Position numbers and translations under genes: made by a program. Source: Arctopsyche grandis (Eukaryota > Arthropoda > Insecta > Trichoptera > Hydropsychidae). Taken from it: a stretch of 64,000 bases of DNA. The DNA lies in assembly GCF_051622035.1 (NCBI RefSeq), contig NC_135362.1, forward strand, positions 18,624,501-18,688,500, read 5' to 3'. Position 1 is the first letter of the stretch, and each line of letters starts with the position of its first letter. Under the pieces are notes generated by a model, which ran no database searches, was not told the origin of the DNA, and was given only the letters and a program-made list of their open reading frames with translations. Shown piece after piece: positions 27,720 to 41,600 of the stretch.

Positions 27720-28128
27720 GTACATAGATGAAGTAAAATATATAAGGGTAAAAAGGATATAATTATTTTAAATTCAAAATTTTATATGCTATTTTAAAAT
27801 ATAAAATTGAATTCATTCCGGTATATTTCGCGTTTGCAAATAATAGAAGGAATAAAAGTGTAAATCACAGGGATAAATATAATAATTTGCAATATATGCA
27901 AAGAAAAGCGAAAGTGTTTGGCGATGGCCACCCATCCAGCTGATGTCGGTAAAGTCACTCGCTGCTGCAGCGGCCGACCGCTGTCGACCTATATCGTCTA
28001 ATGTCGCTCGTCATCTACAAATAACAGATCACAACACCATCACAACGGTCACAATTCCTCACAATTTGTACAAATAATACTTCTATGACGTGTATTTAAT
28101 GTTTCCATTACATTCGCATCGACCACAG
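27720..28128 (+). promoter_or_regulatory. Probable membralin upstream region and non-coding first exon
   Basis: The stretch 27920-28020 is CpG-richer than its surroundings (GCTGCAGCGGCCGACCGCTG). A donor-like CACAG/GTAAGATG follows with the cut after 28128, then a 477-bp intron up to the acceptor TTGTTTTAG ending at 28605. This fits a non-coding first exon ending at 28128. The transcription start is not visible. Confidence 0.35.
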
Positions 28129-28583
28129 GTAAGATGTCGTCTCGAATCAAGTCAGCTAATCTTGTTAATATAATCCCCAAATACTTATCAGATTCGGCCA
28201 TTATCTTGACATATTTCTCTATTTTTTTAATTTATTTCTTAATCCACGTCGATTTGCCGGAGTGAATATTGTGTAGTGTGCAAATTTGTTGTTGACATTT
28301 GACATATGGTTGAGGTTATGTGTTGTCAATGCCTATCGCAGAATAAATATCGATTTTATTATCAGTTGCTCGTTCATACCATTTTAGTATATGAGCCATT
28401 TATGAACTAACAAAATAAAATTTTAAATACCTCGATAATTTGTGATTCACATTTGTATTGAGTATCTGTCAGATGATACGATAAATATTTTAAGATATTC
28501 TTTAAATTTAGTATTTTCCCTGTGAATTGAATTGAATTGCTTGCTTGAAATTCTTGCACTGAATGTTGGTCTGAATTTATTAA

Positions 28584-29201
<618 letters not shown>

Positions 29202-29287
29202 TAAAATTTGTTTTGATATGAAAACTTTCATCTACTTTTAAAATTCCATAATAAATAGTTTAAAAGTGATAAATTGCATCTTTACAG

Positions 29288-29516
29288 TTTTATTTCGTCT
29301 TTTATAAATATTGAGTCGTCTGGTAGAGACGAAAGTTATGCAGATGATGAAACAATCAACGATATTTCATCAAATATAACTTATGCGACAAAATATGAAG
29401 CTGACAATAGTACAATTTATCTTGTGGACGCTACTTACTCAGATATCTTACAAGATAGCAATCAACTGGAATCGCCTATTAGTGGTCCTATAGATGAATC
29501 GCACAGTGTTCAAGAA
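29288..29516 (+). CDS. Membralin, second coding exon (luminal loop)
   Basis: Acceptor TTTACAG ends at 29287; donor GTAATT starts at 29517. Residues 168-244: Gly completed across the junction, then FISSFINIES and an acidic stretch with two N-glycosylation sequons (NIT, NST). This part of the luminal loop is weakly conserved in the family. It rests on phase, open frame and sequons. Confidence 0.85.
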
Positions 29517-29608
29517 GTAATTATAGATTTAAATATATGTATATATGGTTAGTAATCCATTTAATATTACAAACATTTAATAACTGGTTTTATTATAATT
29601 TATTTTAG

Positions 29609-29738
29609 GAAACTATTGTGGAAACTAAATTATCCAATGAAACAATTAACGCCGATAAACAATTGATTTATAATGATCTAACTGAGTCATCAGAAGAGAA
29701 TGAGGATGAATCAAAATCTGAAAAACAAACTTCAGCAG
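29609..29738 (+). CDS. Membralin, third coding exon (luminal loop)
   Basis: Acceptor TTATTTTAG ends at 29608; donor GTATCA starts at 29739. Residues 245-287 are strongly acidic with one NET sequon. The exon ends after one base of codon 288, matching the next exon 4.8 kb downstream. Confidence 0.85.
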
Positions 29739-30290
29739 GTATCATTCTTTAAATTGAAACATATTTGCAATAAATAAGTATACTCTTGAATTACAAGGAT
29801 GTATAATGAAACACTAAAAGGATGTTTAATGAAACACTAAAAAAGAATACTCAATGTTAATGAAAATTAGATTGTGGACTGGAAGAAAGGACTAGATACA
29901 TATATACATATGTTTGTAGAGCTTATTTAAATTAATAGATTATACCAGATATAATCCATTCTCTATTTAAGTTGGTCCTCATAAATATTAAGTTCACTGA
30001 ATGTATTGGGCAGTGCTTTTAGTATTCAATAGTTTAATTTTTAAATTCAATCCATTTGATTTATGTAGTGATCAACTTTTATGCACAATAATAAAGTCAA
30101 TTATGATTGATGATACGAGGCAAAATGGATGGTCACATAATTCCAAGATAGCGAAGGAGTTTTTGGTTGAAAATAAACGTTGGAAGGTTGACCTGAGGTT
30201 AATTCAGCTATCGTATATAATAATTGTCTAAAACGTGTCCACGTGCATGTCGTTGCATGCATGTCATGCATGTCGTGTGAATGTCGTTAA

Positions 30291-30436
30291 CATGCTCCGT
30301 CTCTCTTTCTCCGTTTGGAATCGTATATCATGGAAAGAGACGGAGCATGGTGAGTGTGTACAAAGTACTCACGCACCATGCTCCGTCTCTCTTTCTCCCC
30401 ATGGAATCGTTTATCGTGGAAAGAGACGCAGCATAG
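30291..30436. repeat. Tandem pair of hairpin units
   Basis: Unit 1 starts CATGCTCCGTCTCT (30291-30304) and closes with its exact complement AGAGACGGAGCATG (30336-30349). Unit 2 repeats this at 30377-30390 and 30422-30435 with two changes. The spacer between them is itself an imperfect hairpin (GCATGGTG to CACCATGC around an AAA loop). A GCATGT-rich run precedes (30245-30290). Confidence 0.85.
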
Positions 30437-30679
30437 TGTGGGATTTGCGCACGTCAATTTGTTCACATGATCGGCCGACATAAACAAAAGAATAAATTTA
30501 AAATACAATTTTTTTTCCAAAATAATTAATTTAATTTTAACCCTTTGAATGCAGACCAACGCTTATCGGCATTTTACCAACAAGTCCATGGGCCCGAAAA
30601 ACGCTGATTGGCGTTGTATTTTGAGCATGTACAAAGTAAACAAGAATACTACTCGCTAAGCCTTTTCAGGTAGCATTGA

Positions 30680-31243
30680 AAAAAAATCGGATGTGACTAT
30701 ATATCGGAATATAAGGAGGACACAAAATTCGATATTGAACCGTACAGACACATTCACACATACCGGCAGCATTATGAAATACTAATAGCTATGACAGCAT
30801 TTTCGATACAAATTGAGCGCAAATGTATGGAAACTTGCACAATGCAAAAGTTCTACTTCCGGCTGTCGGATTTTGTTCAAATTTTTTTATTACTTACATA
30901 ATATCACTATCAGTATTATATACAATAAATATCAAGAAGATTAAAATAATTTAAAAGGTCAAAATAAAATAATGAAATATTATTTAAAAAAAAAAAATAC
31001 TACTTCCGGTTTACGAATTCTGACCAAAACCCTATCAGCTCTAAGTTAGTACATAAAGAATACAAATATAAATTTTCAGCTTGATACGTTCAGGGGTGTG
31101 GACAGAATGGTGGTCACATCATTTTTGACCTTTGTCAGAGGAAAAAATCCGACTTTTTATTTTCATAACATTAATACAATAATAGCACGCGTCTTTAAGG
31201 GGTCGAAAAAAATAGTGGAAGAAAAATTGAACAAGAGTAAGGG
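30680..31243 (+). repeat. Dispersed repeat family A, copy 3
   Basis: Begins near AAAAAATCGGATGTGACTAT, then TTCGATACAAATTGAGCGCA, CTACTTCCGGCTGTCGGATT, CTGACCAAAACCCTATCAGC and AAAATTGAACAAGAGTAA. It is cut by foreign sequence at 31244 and its 3' part appears to resume at about 31990. Confidence 0.75.
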
Positions 31244-31989
31244 CGCGATCACACAGCGAGGGAGCGGTATGCTGTACGCGGGATATTTTTTTTAGATAGT
31301 TTTAAACACACACAAAATTTAGGGTCATACCCGGTATGATACGCCGGATCTTACGGGATCGTGCGGGATCGGAGCGGTCTCGTTGAAATTCTATAGAATT
31401 GTTTATACTAACTTGACGGTGATATATAGCAATTCGACGACCCTCGGACGACGCTTGACAGTGATCGATAACAGTGTATCCCATATTTGCAAAAAAATAT
31501 AGCAGAACTTGTCGGAATAATAAGATTATAGAAAATACAAATTACATTAAGGATTTCAAGCTTTTATTGTTTAATAATTCAGTTTTAAACTTAATTAGTA
31601 AACAATTAACAAAAATAGACAAACAAGTGTCCGGTTTATAACAACAATTGACTAATATTTCCGGGTAGGTTTAAGAATTAAATACTCATTCGATACTTTC
31701 ATAAACAAACTCTGCGATCACGGACAAAGATGTATTCAGCATAAAGGGTTTTATGTAGTACACTAATTGTTCTAAATAAACAGAAATGACTAGACAATGG
31801 ACTCGGTTTTGTCGAAGTTTTTTGGTACAAAAACTAAATACGTACTTAAATCCCTAATACCATCAACAGATAAACGAACAAAGATGTTTTTTACGTAAAG
31901 GGCTATAGTGCACTCAATATGGACTGTAACTAATTGATACTGAATGCATTTCCGTATGAATTTATGTACATGTCGATACAATAACATGT
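31244..31989. mobile_element. Probable DNA-transposon insertion in family A
   Basis: After TAA, the sequence GGGCGCGATCACACAGCGAG resembles Harbinger-type MITE termini, and family A sequence resumes about 750 bp later. The right terminus is not recognisable, so class and borders are uncertain. A GGACAAAGATGT...AAAGGG motif occurs twice inside (31720-31760 and 31876-31905). Confidence 0.35.
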
Positions 31990-32320
31990 TCCTTTAAAGA
32001 GAGCCCATTTTTACTTTATTTTATATCAAGAACAAAGTATTTTTTCAAATCAATTAGTCGTTTGGGAAATAATTGAATTAAAAACTTAAAAAAAAAGAGG
32101 AGACCTTTAAGGGGAGGTACCATTTCCGGTCAACTTAAAAATTTGAAAAAAATTTTCTTCATATCGATAAGAATTTTAGTAACCGATACTAAGTTTCAGT
32201 TCGATAGGACTAAAAGTGCCCAAAATACCCAGACACACACACAGCCACACATTTTTTCTAGATCATGAAAATTCGCATTGTTAGTACGTACATAGATTAA
32301 GTAAAAAATGCATTGAACAA
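31990..32320 (+). repeat. Family A, 3' part (continuation of copy 3)
   Basis: Contains GGTACCATTTCCGGTCAACT, TATCGATAAGAATTTTAGTA, CAGTTCGATAGGACTAAAA, CAGACACACACACAGCC and the terminal TAGTACGTACATAGATTAAG. Confidence 0.75.
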
Positions 32321-32539
32321 TGGTCGTGTAATCCGTGTCAATGTTTATAAAGACTGGTTTACACCGGAATTTCTGAATTTATAACCATAGCAGAATTTCT
32401 CAATGGAAATCCCTAACTGCCGAGTATTTTAGATTGTGGCTTGGCATTTAGATTATGAGCATTACATTTCAACAACAATGAAGAAGATGGAACTGGTTTT
32501 GGAAAAATACATTCATTAATAGACTTCTTTTGTTTATTT

Positions 32540-32800
32540 TATACTAGTTGTTTTACCCAACTTCTCTCAGTATTTGTTATATAAACAGCTTAAACATGGC
32601 GAATCTAATAGTAAATATTTATTTGTTTTTTTATTAAATTTATTTAAATCGAAAAAATATATTCAACCAATTGAATTGTTGTCATAGAAACTTTGTTTTT
32701 AACCAAAGATACTTACATATATACATACTTACATACAAAGTCTCTTTCGGTATTATATATTAGATTGTTGCAAGATATATTAGAGGGTCTAAACATACAT
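32540..32800 (+). repeat. Dispersed repeat family B, copy 3
   Basis: Starts ACTAGTTGTTTTACCCAACT and runs through TATTTGTTATATAAACAGCT to AAGTCTCTTTCGGTATTATA. Confidence 0.8.
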
Positions 32801-32839
32801 TTACAAAACTCGAAATTTATCTAGGGTAGTGATTTAGGA

Positions 32840-33160
32840 TTGAGGATCCCCTGGGTGGACAGAGTCCGAAATGAAGAAGTGTTGAAACGAATGAAAAGAA
32901 AACGAGAATTATTAAGCGTCGTGAAGCGCAGAAAACTCGAATACCTGGGTCATGTGATGAGAAATCCGAAATATGAAATCATACCGCTCATATTGCAGGG
33001 GAAAGCACAAGGGAAAAGAAGCGTTGGTAGAAGACGCATCTCATGGATGGGCAATCTCCGTGGATGGTACCAATGTGACTCCACAACACTTTTCAGGGCA
33101 ACCACGGATAGAGAGAAGATATATGTTATGATATCCAACCTCCTACGAGGAGAGGAATAA
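32840..33160 (+). pseudogene. Non-LTR retrotransposon, C-terminal tail
   Basis: A 106-codon frame matches the conserved tail of LINE polyproteins: WVDRVRNEEVLKRM, then RRKLEYLGHVMRNPKYEI, then GKAQGKRSVGRRRISWMGNL. It ends at TAA followed by an AATAAGAAGAAG tail, the likely 3' end of a 5'-truncated insertion. It has no reverse transcriptase core. It differs from the RTE copies in this window, so it is a separate family. Confidence 0.8.
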
Positions 33161-33713
33161 AAAATAAGAAGAAGTGATTTAGGGTTTTTATGTATTAGCT
33201 ACAATTTTTATACCTGCTTTCTATGGGATTTCTAAATAGTTTTAGTTGGAAATGTTGGCGAAATTTTCGACAAAAAGACGTTAGCACTCTTAAGGGTTAA
33301 ATTATTAATTCCGTTGATTCTAATTGCACTATTTTACCGAGTGCACAAGTATGTGCACACAGGCCACTAGTTTTATTTCATAAATTGAAATAAAAAAAAT
33401 AAGTTTTTTAATTAAACAAGTGAATATGGAATTTTCGCATATTAAAAATGGACATCAATAAGCCAACCAAACGACGATTAGAAATAAAGCTTAAAAGTCT
33501 GAATTCAATATGAAGTGTCATTTATTGAATGCTGTCATCTATTTAAGAAGTTCATAGATTAATAAGAACTGCCAATGGGCAAAAACTTGCATGAGGCAGG
33601 TAAGAATTTGTATAGTGTTTGAGATGATGCTTGTGATGCAATTTTGCATATGCAAATGATATGTATGTATGTGCATTTGGCCATTATAATGTATTTAGTA
33701 TTTATAATATACT

Positions 33714-34031
33714 AGCTGAACCCGGCATGCGTTGCAATGCCACAATAACGTATGCATTTCCCGTTCCCGTTCCCGAGTTAAAGTCGTGGTAATCTGACTT
33801 ATCCAGCGTTTAACAGCGGAAAAATGCAGACAGCGAACACATTTGAAATTATTGCGTTGCAATGCCATTCATTTCCGTTTTTCCCGTTTCTAATCCCATT
33901 TTTGGGCGATTTTTTTTACAGAAACTATCGTGGGCATACACACAATAACTCCTTTAAGTTTCATCGCAATCGGTTGAATGGTATAGGCACGCATACGTGA
34001 CAGACAAACATTGATTTATATATATATATAG
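33714..34031 (+). repeat. SINE-like repeat family C
   Basis: Starts ACTAGCTGAACCCGGCATGC, holds TTCCCGTTCCCGTTCCCG, then TAAGTTTCATCGCAATCGGT, and ends in a TATATATATAGATA tail. This layout is common in short dispersed insect repeats. Family B copy 4 follows after two bases. Confidence 0.6.
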
Positions 34032-34032
34032 A

Positions 34033-34260
34033 TAACTAGTTGTTTTACCTGGCTTCGCTCAGTATTTGTAATATAAACAGCTTAAACATGGCGAATCTAA
34101 TAGTAAATATTCATTTGTTTTTTTATTAAATTTATTTGAATCGATAAAAAAATATATCGAATCGTCGTCATAGAAACTTTGTTTTGTTTTCGATGCTCCC
34201 AACCAAAAATACTTACAAACATACATACAAAGTCTCTTTCGAAACTATATATTAAGATGT
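34033..34260 (+). repeat. Dispersed repeat family B, copy 4
   Basis: The best-preserved copy: ACTAGTTGTTTTACCTGGCT, TCGCTCAGTATTTGTAATAT, ATGGCGAATCTAATAGTAAA, and ending AAGTCTCTTTCGAAACTATA. Confidence 0.82.
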
Positions 34261-34534
34261 ATGTATTTAGGTGAATGCATGAAAATGGTCTTTTTATTAT
34301 CATATACATACTACATATTATTACGTGGTTTTATTCAACTTGATAACGTTATATGCGGACGTGAAATCAATTTTAAACCCATTTATGTACACTGAGTCAA
34401 TTTACTTTGCAAGGTTTTGAATCATTATCGTGAGAGGTAAGAGTTAGTGTGTGAATAATTTGTGTTTTCCGATAGTCAAGACATGACAAATGAACCATTT
34501 TAAATCAATTTATTTTTGTCAATACACGGAATAG

Positions 34535-34840
<306 letters not shown>

Positions 34841-34951
34841 TAAAAAAATAAACACTATTTTCCGCTTGTTAAAATGGGGTTTTTGCTATGGCTTGAATTA
34901 TTTTATATATGAAATATTCATAATTTATTTGAATTAGCTACGCATTAGTAA

Positions 34952-35149
<198 letters not shown>

Positions 35150-35635
35150 TAGATCTTTTGGTTGAAAGTTTCATTTCAATGTGTGTTACAGAATGGAATA
35201 TTTTTCCCAGTTCCAAAACCACGAATAATATGTACACCTAGTGACACGTAATAACTTTTCTCGGTGATTCATAGGTGGTGCTATTTTTTTCTTTCGTCAT
35301 AATTTTGGGTTTATTACGTTAATTATTTTTTTAATACATTTTTTTCGGTATGGGAATTGTGCAATTACAAAATATTTTTTTTGTTGTATTGAAAAAAGCT
35401 TTTTTAAAAATTTTGATTTGGGAGGAAAATATGAAAAATAATGGTTAAAATATATTAACTCGAATGATTCATTTGCTAAAACCCTTTTCTTAATTATTGA
35501 ACATTTCGAATAAAGGCTTATTTATTGAACATTTTCGAATAAAGGAACTTTGTTTTTGTAAGCATGGTAAATTTCACGCGAAAACTTTGTGCTGAAAATG
35601 CTGATTTATGAACAGTTTTTTTTTTGTTAGTCATC

Positions 35636-35768
35636 GGTAAACCCCGGACCCTGAGGGGGCCGTTTATTGTTCAAATGTTGTAAATGCATTGTTAAAGTTT
35701 TGCCGAACCTTTTTTACAAAGCATTTACAACAATTGAACAATAAACGGCACGCTTCCGGTCCTACCTC
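35636..35768. mobile_element. Foldback MITE with 8-bp duplication
   Basis: Internal arms at 35660-35687 (CCGTTTATTGTTCAAATGTT and 8 more bases) and 35721-35748 are near-perfect inverted repeats around a 33-nt loop. TAGTCATC stands on both sides (35628-35635 and 35769-35776). The right end GAGGTAGGACCGGAAGCGTG (reverse complemented) is shared with the MITE at 46700-46847; the left end has diverged. Confidence 0.75.
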
Positions 35769-35776
35769 TAGTCATC

Positions 35777-38394
35777 AGGCCCAAAATGATTATTTTCCAA
35801 GGGCCTGGGGTCGCTCTCCATGGTCCTGGGCATGTTTGGAAAACTGAAACTGAACTAAAGGAGGATGCAGTCAAACCTTAGTATGACATTGGGGGGTTGA
35901 TTGGTTCAATAAAAAGAATTCAATAGATAGGAAAATACAAACACACATGTATATGAAAACACGTTATCATTAATCACGTGTTTCACATTTTCATATTTTT
36001 CTTTATTTTTTTCTTTTTCTTACGTTACATACAAACGGATTGAATGTACATACGTACATATGTATGTGCATATGTTAAATTACCACTCGGTTATAGCGTT
36101 ATTTATAAATAATCCTTAATGTATGATGACGATTTAAAATTTCAAAACTCATTCTATTCCACTAAAAAATATTGTAAATTTTACGTAACGGATTTGTCAC
36201 TTTTGTGTTTTGAAGACATGTACATATGTGTGCGCGATTTTCTTGTTGAGAATCTGATAAAAGGGTGCATATCGATATTTCGAATTGTACAAATGCAGAA
36301 TATTCGAATTCTGAATGAGCTGTCAAAGGAGGATGGGCAAAAAAAAATAACACCCACTGTATCTACTGACTGATCTACATACATACTACTTACCCGAAGG
36401 GATCTTTCGGGACAGCCAAATGTCCCGGTTTTCGATAGCTGCTTATTGACCTTTCATTGTTTAGAAATATCGACCCCCCCGCAGTTATGAAATTGCAAAA
36501 AAATCCACGAATCTGAATCTCACCGTAGATCCACATCCATGGTTAAAAAAGTAAGAAAAGCGAGATGGAGAAAATCAAATTTTTTCAATCTTTTGGCAAT
36601 ATGTAATTAATTTCATTTAATATTAAAATAACAAAATAAACTGGAACAAAAAGATAGGAAATACTAGTTTACAAAAGGTAGGACCTTAAATGTAATTTGT
36701 TAAGTTTACGCTTTTTAAAAAGTTTTTTTTATCATTCTTGTAATATCTGTGCCTGGGGAGAGGGGGGGGGGGGGGGGGGTATACAATTAAATTGTCCCAG
36801 TCTGGATATCAATAAATATGGCAGCCCTATACTTACCACGTTCTTATTAACTAAATCGGATAAATTCTGCATTTATACAATTCGAAATATTGATATTGTA
36901 ATTTTTTTGCCTACCTGCCGAATTAAAAAAGGAACGTGGATCAGGAAAGAGGAGGGATGTGTTGTTGGGCGTAGTGTTGACAGAGAAAGGCGCCAGCTAG
37001 TATTAGCATACCAATCGCGGGTCCGAACAAACAACGCTGTCATTAATCATACCGTAAACTAATAAATGGCGTCGCTAGGGGCGAGGGCGTCCTCCACCAC
37101 TCAATGGCCCGTAATCAATCGAAATGAATTCCGAACAATATGTACCCCTAGACCGCAATTAATGCCGGCGACGTCCCTTGCGCCGTTTTGCACCCTGCAT
37201 TTTAGAGGGCTGTCGTCGGACCTATCGCGTTTCGCATCGTTTTTCGCATCAATCGATATTTTCGCGTCGTGTGACGTTGTAAACTTTTCTAGTTGTGTCC
37301 TCGTCCAATAATAATTTGTTTCGGGGGTCTACTCGCGCATCCTTATGGATCTTATTATGTTCTCCCACACACTTTGTATGACTGTATGCACTCACTCGCA
37401 CACAAGTTTTGCCCAGGTATTGCTATCGGAAATATGTACAAATGAAAAATGTTCATAATGTTATCTGTGTTCGAGGATATTATTTTCGTGTTGGAATGTT
37501 TAAAAAAAAAAACAAAAATTTATAGAGTCAACTCATTTTAATAAATAATTGAAATCACGGTAAGAGCACATAAACGAATTGTAAATCATTCATCTGTACT
37601 TGATTTTTTTAAAATTTATCATACATAATACGAAGTATAATTACGAGTATTTAAACGTTGGGAATTTTTATGCTTTATTTTTATAAATCAGTATTCTTGA
37701 TCGAGTTATTGTAATATTATAATCAATATATTGGCGAGCCTCCCTGGTTAAATAATGAAATTATTTTTTATCATAACTCATTATGTACCGCCCGAATTTT
37801 CCGAACAGTGTCTATGAGAGTCCGCGTATTTTTCGTAACGATGAAAATAATATGTTTTATAAATTCAAAATAGGTATAATAAATCGAAAATTGGAATACA
37901 GCTTCTTTACAGTTGTCTTCGACCGTATAAATTATCACATCAAATTTTCCGAAACTGTGGTGATTGCTATATCCAATTTTTCTATAAAATTTATTTTCAT
38001 TCTATTTAACACGTATTCATTAAATTTTCTCACATTCTACGGCTTCGATTTTTAATTAAATTTAAACGTTCAATAGAACTGCCCTGCATAATTAAAAGTG
38101 CGACATTTCATAATGATTTTGACTAATTATAACATATTTCCAATTTTCATTTATTACATATAGGCCCAAAAGCTTATGCATAATAAAAAAAAAGATTCGA
38201 AAATAGTGAACCTTTGAAAAAAATATCTGATTAACTCATTATGAACGGCCAAATTTTCCGAAAGCATAAAAATCCACGTTTTTTTGCGAAGTAACGGTAA
38301 TAGTAAAAAAAGATTGTAAAATAGTAGGTTTTGTAAATTAAATATAACTCTTAAACCTTTCTATCGATCAATCAAATCGTTAGGTTTGAATTTT
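35777..38394 (+). other. Membralin 12.6-kb intron, first part
   Basis: AT-rich with TATGTA microsatellite at 36040-36075 and an 18-G run at 36762-36779. The block 36920-37320 is less AT-rich and unlike the repeats here. No gene is supported. Confidence 0.4.
36762..36779. repeat. Poly-G tract (18 G)
   Basis: Uninterrupted G run in an AT-rich intron. Shorter runs occur at 42559-42571 (13 C) and 50165-50176 (12 G). Confidence 0.97.
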
Positions 38395-38600
38395 CAATAA
38401 GATAAAAGCTCTACTTCTAGTTGTTCGGTTTTATTCGTAATTATTTTAATATATTCACTATAAATATTATAAACATAAATATCAAGAGTTTAAAAAAAGT
38501 TAAAAGGACAAAATAAAATATGAATTATTGTTCACAATACTTCACGATACTTAAGATATGTATACATATGTATGTACATATGTTATGTACATAGATAAAA
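38395..38600 (+). repeat. Dispersed repeat family A, fragment
   Basis: Short diverged piece: GCTCTACTTCTAGTTGTTCG, then TAAATATCAAGAGTTTAAAA and AAAAGGACAAAATAAAATAT, followed by GTACATAGATAAAATAAAA at 38588-38606. Confidence 0.6.
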
Positions 38601-41600
38601 TAAAAACCTTCGAACATACATACATACATATTATACCTACCAGGGATTTTATTTTAAATGTTCGAATAAAGTGACTTCAAACTTAAAATTATCGTTAAAA
38701 AAGATGATTTGATCGTTATCGCATAAACGCGATGGCAAGTGAGAATTATTTCGTAAATAATGAGGAATGAATTTTTCGTCACGTGTGAAATCACGATGGC
38801 ATCGAGTGTTATTATCGCGCGGAAACCCCAACAGCTGGCCGCACTTATCTGAACAATTTATCGGTGTAACGAACCCCTTGTGTTTGTTTCCACGTGTGTC
38901 ACCATAATCTCCGCACACCCTTTTACAGCCATCCGATGCGATCGGAAAAGTGCGGTAACACGTGTTACGCTTTCACACACAACATCGACACAAAAATTCT
39001 CAATTTTTATTACTATTATACATATACACATGTATGTACATACGTTCGCATTTGCACTTATAAATACTTGCGTCTTTCGGAATTGATGAGAAAATTTTGC
39101 CTTCGGAAAAGTTTCCACTAAATATCGCGTGCACACGTACGTATGTATGTATGTACATACATATTTAGGCACCTACAGTTTATTTTCGGAGCGTACGGCG
39201 CTCTTCTTGCCCGATGTATATCTATCCGTAAGGGTGTTTTCTCCCCTCGATTCCCATCCCGTCTTGGGCTGGCGTTTGTTTTGCTCGCCCTCTGCTCGTC
39301 GGCCGGAAGGTGATTCGTATTGACAAGTTATCAAAACCCCGTGCTCTACGTAACGATGGAGGACCAATGGTGTTTCTCATCGTCGCCGGTCGGTTGACAC
39401 GGTGGACCTTGCGTTTATTTATAATCATAATTACTGATTGTCAATTTTCATCGTTAATGCTCACCGAGACGTGTGTAATTCGACAATGGCGATAACAGAT
39501 CGATCGTCGGAGGCGTTTGTGTGTGATGAAGGATACGTCGAAAATGGTTTAGCGTCTCTAAATAATTGAAGCGAACGATCCGATGTACACAGAATAGACA
39601 TTTGGATAATACGTGTACATATATACCTACATACATACATAAGAGCCGTTATATTTGAGTGGCATAATTCCACCTTTATTCATTGCAATTAACAATATTT
39701 AAAAATAATGGTGGCCTGTAATACGTTTATTCTGCTTTTCCGAGATTCTGGACATATCGAATTAAAATTTATGACTTAAGTCAAACAGAAACAGTTGGAA
39801 CTGAAAATTGGATTTCCTAAACTTTCAAATATAACGGCTCATATGTATGTAATACACAATAAAATTTTTTAATGACTAATTTTGAAAAAAACAATGCATT
39901 TTGTATATAAATTAATTTTATAATATAAAAAATATATAATCAAATTTGTGTACATCACATAGTACATATGTATTTATCATATAAGAGTTATCGTAATTTG
40001 GGTGGAAAATTGTGTTAATTTATAGTTGATTGTAAATACATATGTATGAATGATATTATTAATATATGTAGTTTACATCTGTGAATTCGTTTGTGATGAA
40101 TTGTTATATTTTTATCATACATAAGTATTTACATATGTATGTATATTACTTGCATGGATTGAGTCTATCGAAGTACATATACATATATATATTTATGTGT
40201 GTGATCGGATGGTAAATGTCTTTTTTTCTATTATGATATTAGTCTTTAGTAATAAATAAAGCGATTTTTATTGGTGAATGCGCACACTTTTGAGAATATC
40301 CGTTGTGACTTATTTGGTAGAACTAATAGGCGACAATATTATCTATGTTTCTTGTCGCTCGTTTACGTCACTTCAGGTGTATTCATTTTCCATCAATTTT
40401 CACGAGTAACTGTCAATATACATTTCCCTCCTGGCAGACAGGTGCGATAGTTCTTCAAGTGCAAATATTCCCACAGACGAAAATAATAAAAATGGGTGTT
40501 TTTATTTATTTTTGATTTCGGGTAAATTCAAATAATGGACGACGGTTTTAACGCTTGAATAAATCCGAATATCATTTGTCAACAGCGTAAATTAATTTTG
40601 ATGCGTGTTGTTCTCGTTGTAGACGTTTGGGTTTTTTCTTTGTGCACATTTCCGCAATTTTGTTTACGTATTAATGTGCATATATATGTATGTATTATTG
40701 TGTCTTACACGTGCTTACCTGATGGTGTGCTCGCTTCTATTGAAAATGATTCTCAGTATCATATTTTCGTTTTGTTGTGTTTTGCTACTTAAGGAGAATA
40801 ATACACTTGTAAACATAAAGAGTTTCAAAGCTTTTCTAGAAACATGGTGAATTGGAAGCTTAGGGCGGTCGCACAAGAGTCTTATGGGACTTTTTCTACA
40901 AATCGTTATCGTTTTGAAGTTCGATACCAATTTTTCTCACACCGTTGCTAAGATTGTTGATGTTTTTTTTATGTATTATTTTCATGTAGGTATACCTTTA
41001 AGAGGCCTTTATTTGCCCGCATTAGTGGACCCATCCTCATACGCATTAAGTCGCGGTATTTTTAAAGCACATAAAGATACCCATTTTTATTCTCACCTTT
41101 TTTCTTTCCCTCGTCTATTTCGAGTTGTGTTGCTTTGAAGTTCACCTCCACCTTCTCCTTTCTTTAGATAGATCCCCCGTAAAAAATCGGATGTCTTCAT
41201 TACTGGACTCGTTCCCATAATTTACTTGAAATTCCATAGTTTAGTCTGTGTTGGGTTGATAAGAGATTCACAAGTGCGTCGAGAATGAATGAACAATGTA
41301 ATGAATGTGTAATAGTATCAATTTAATTTTTATTTTTTTCTTGATTATATTTCCGGAACACGTTTTCTTTTGTTATGACCCATCAAAGGAAATTTTTTGT
41401 GTCTGTTGTTGGCCATCGGGCACGGGAGTAATGCGGCCTTAAGACTCGTGTCGCCTCTGATATCTCTTGAGATTAGACCTTTGATCATATGAAAGTTTTC
41501 CTCTGTTGATGCTATTGTGGATTATTTTTCGTTTGTGATACAAGGTAGATTATATTTTAATAAAACATATCACATCCTAAGACGCAATATTTATGAATAT

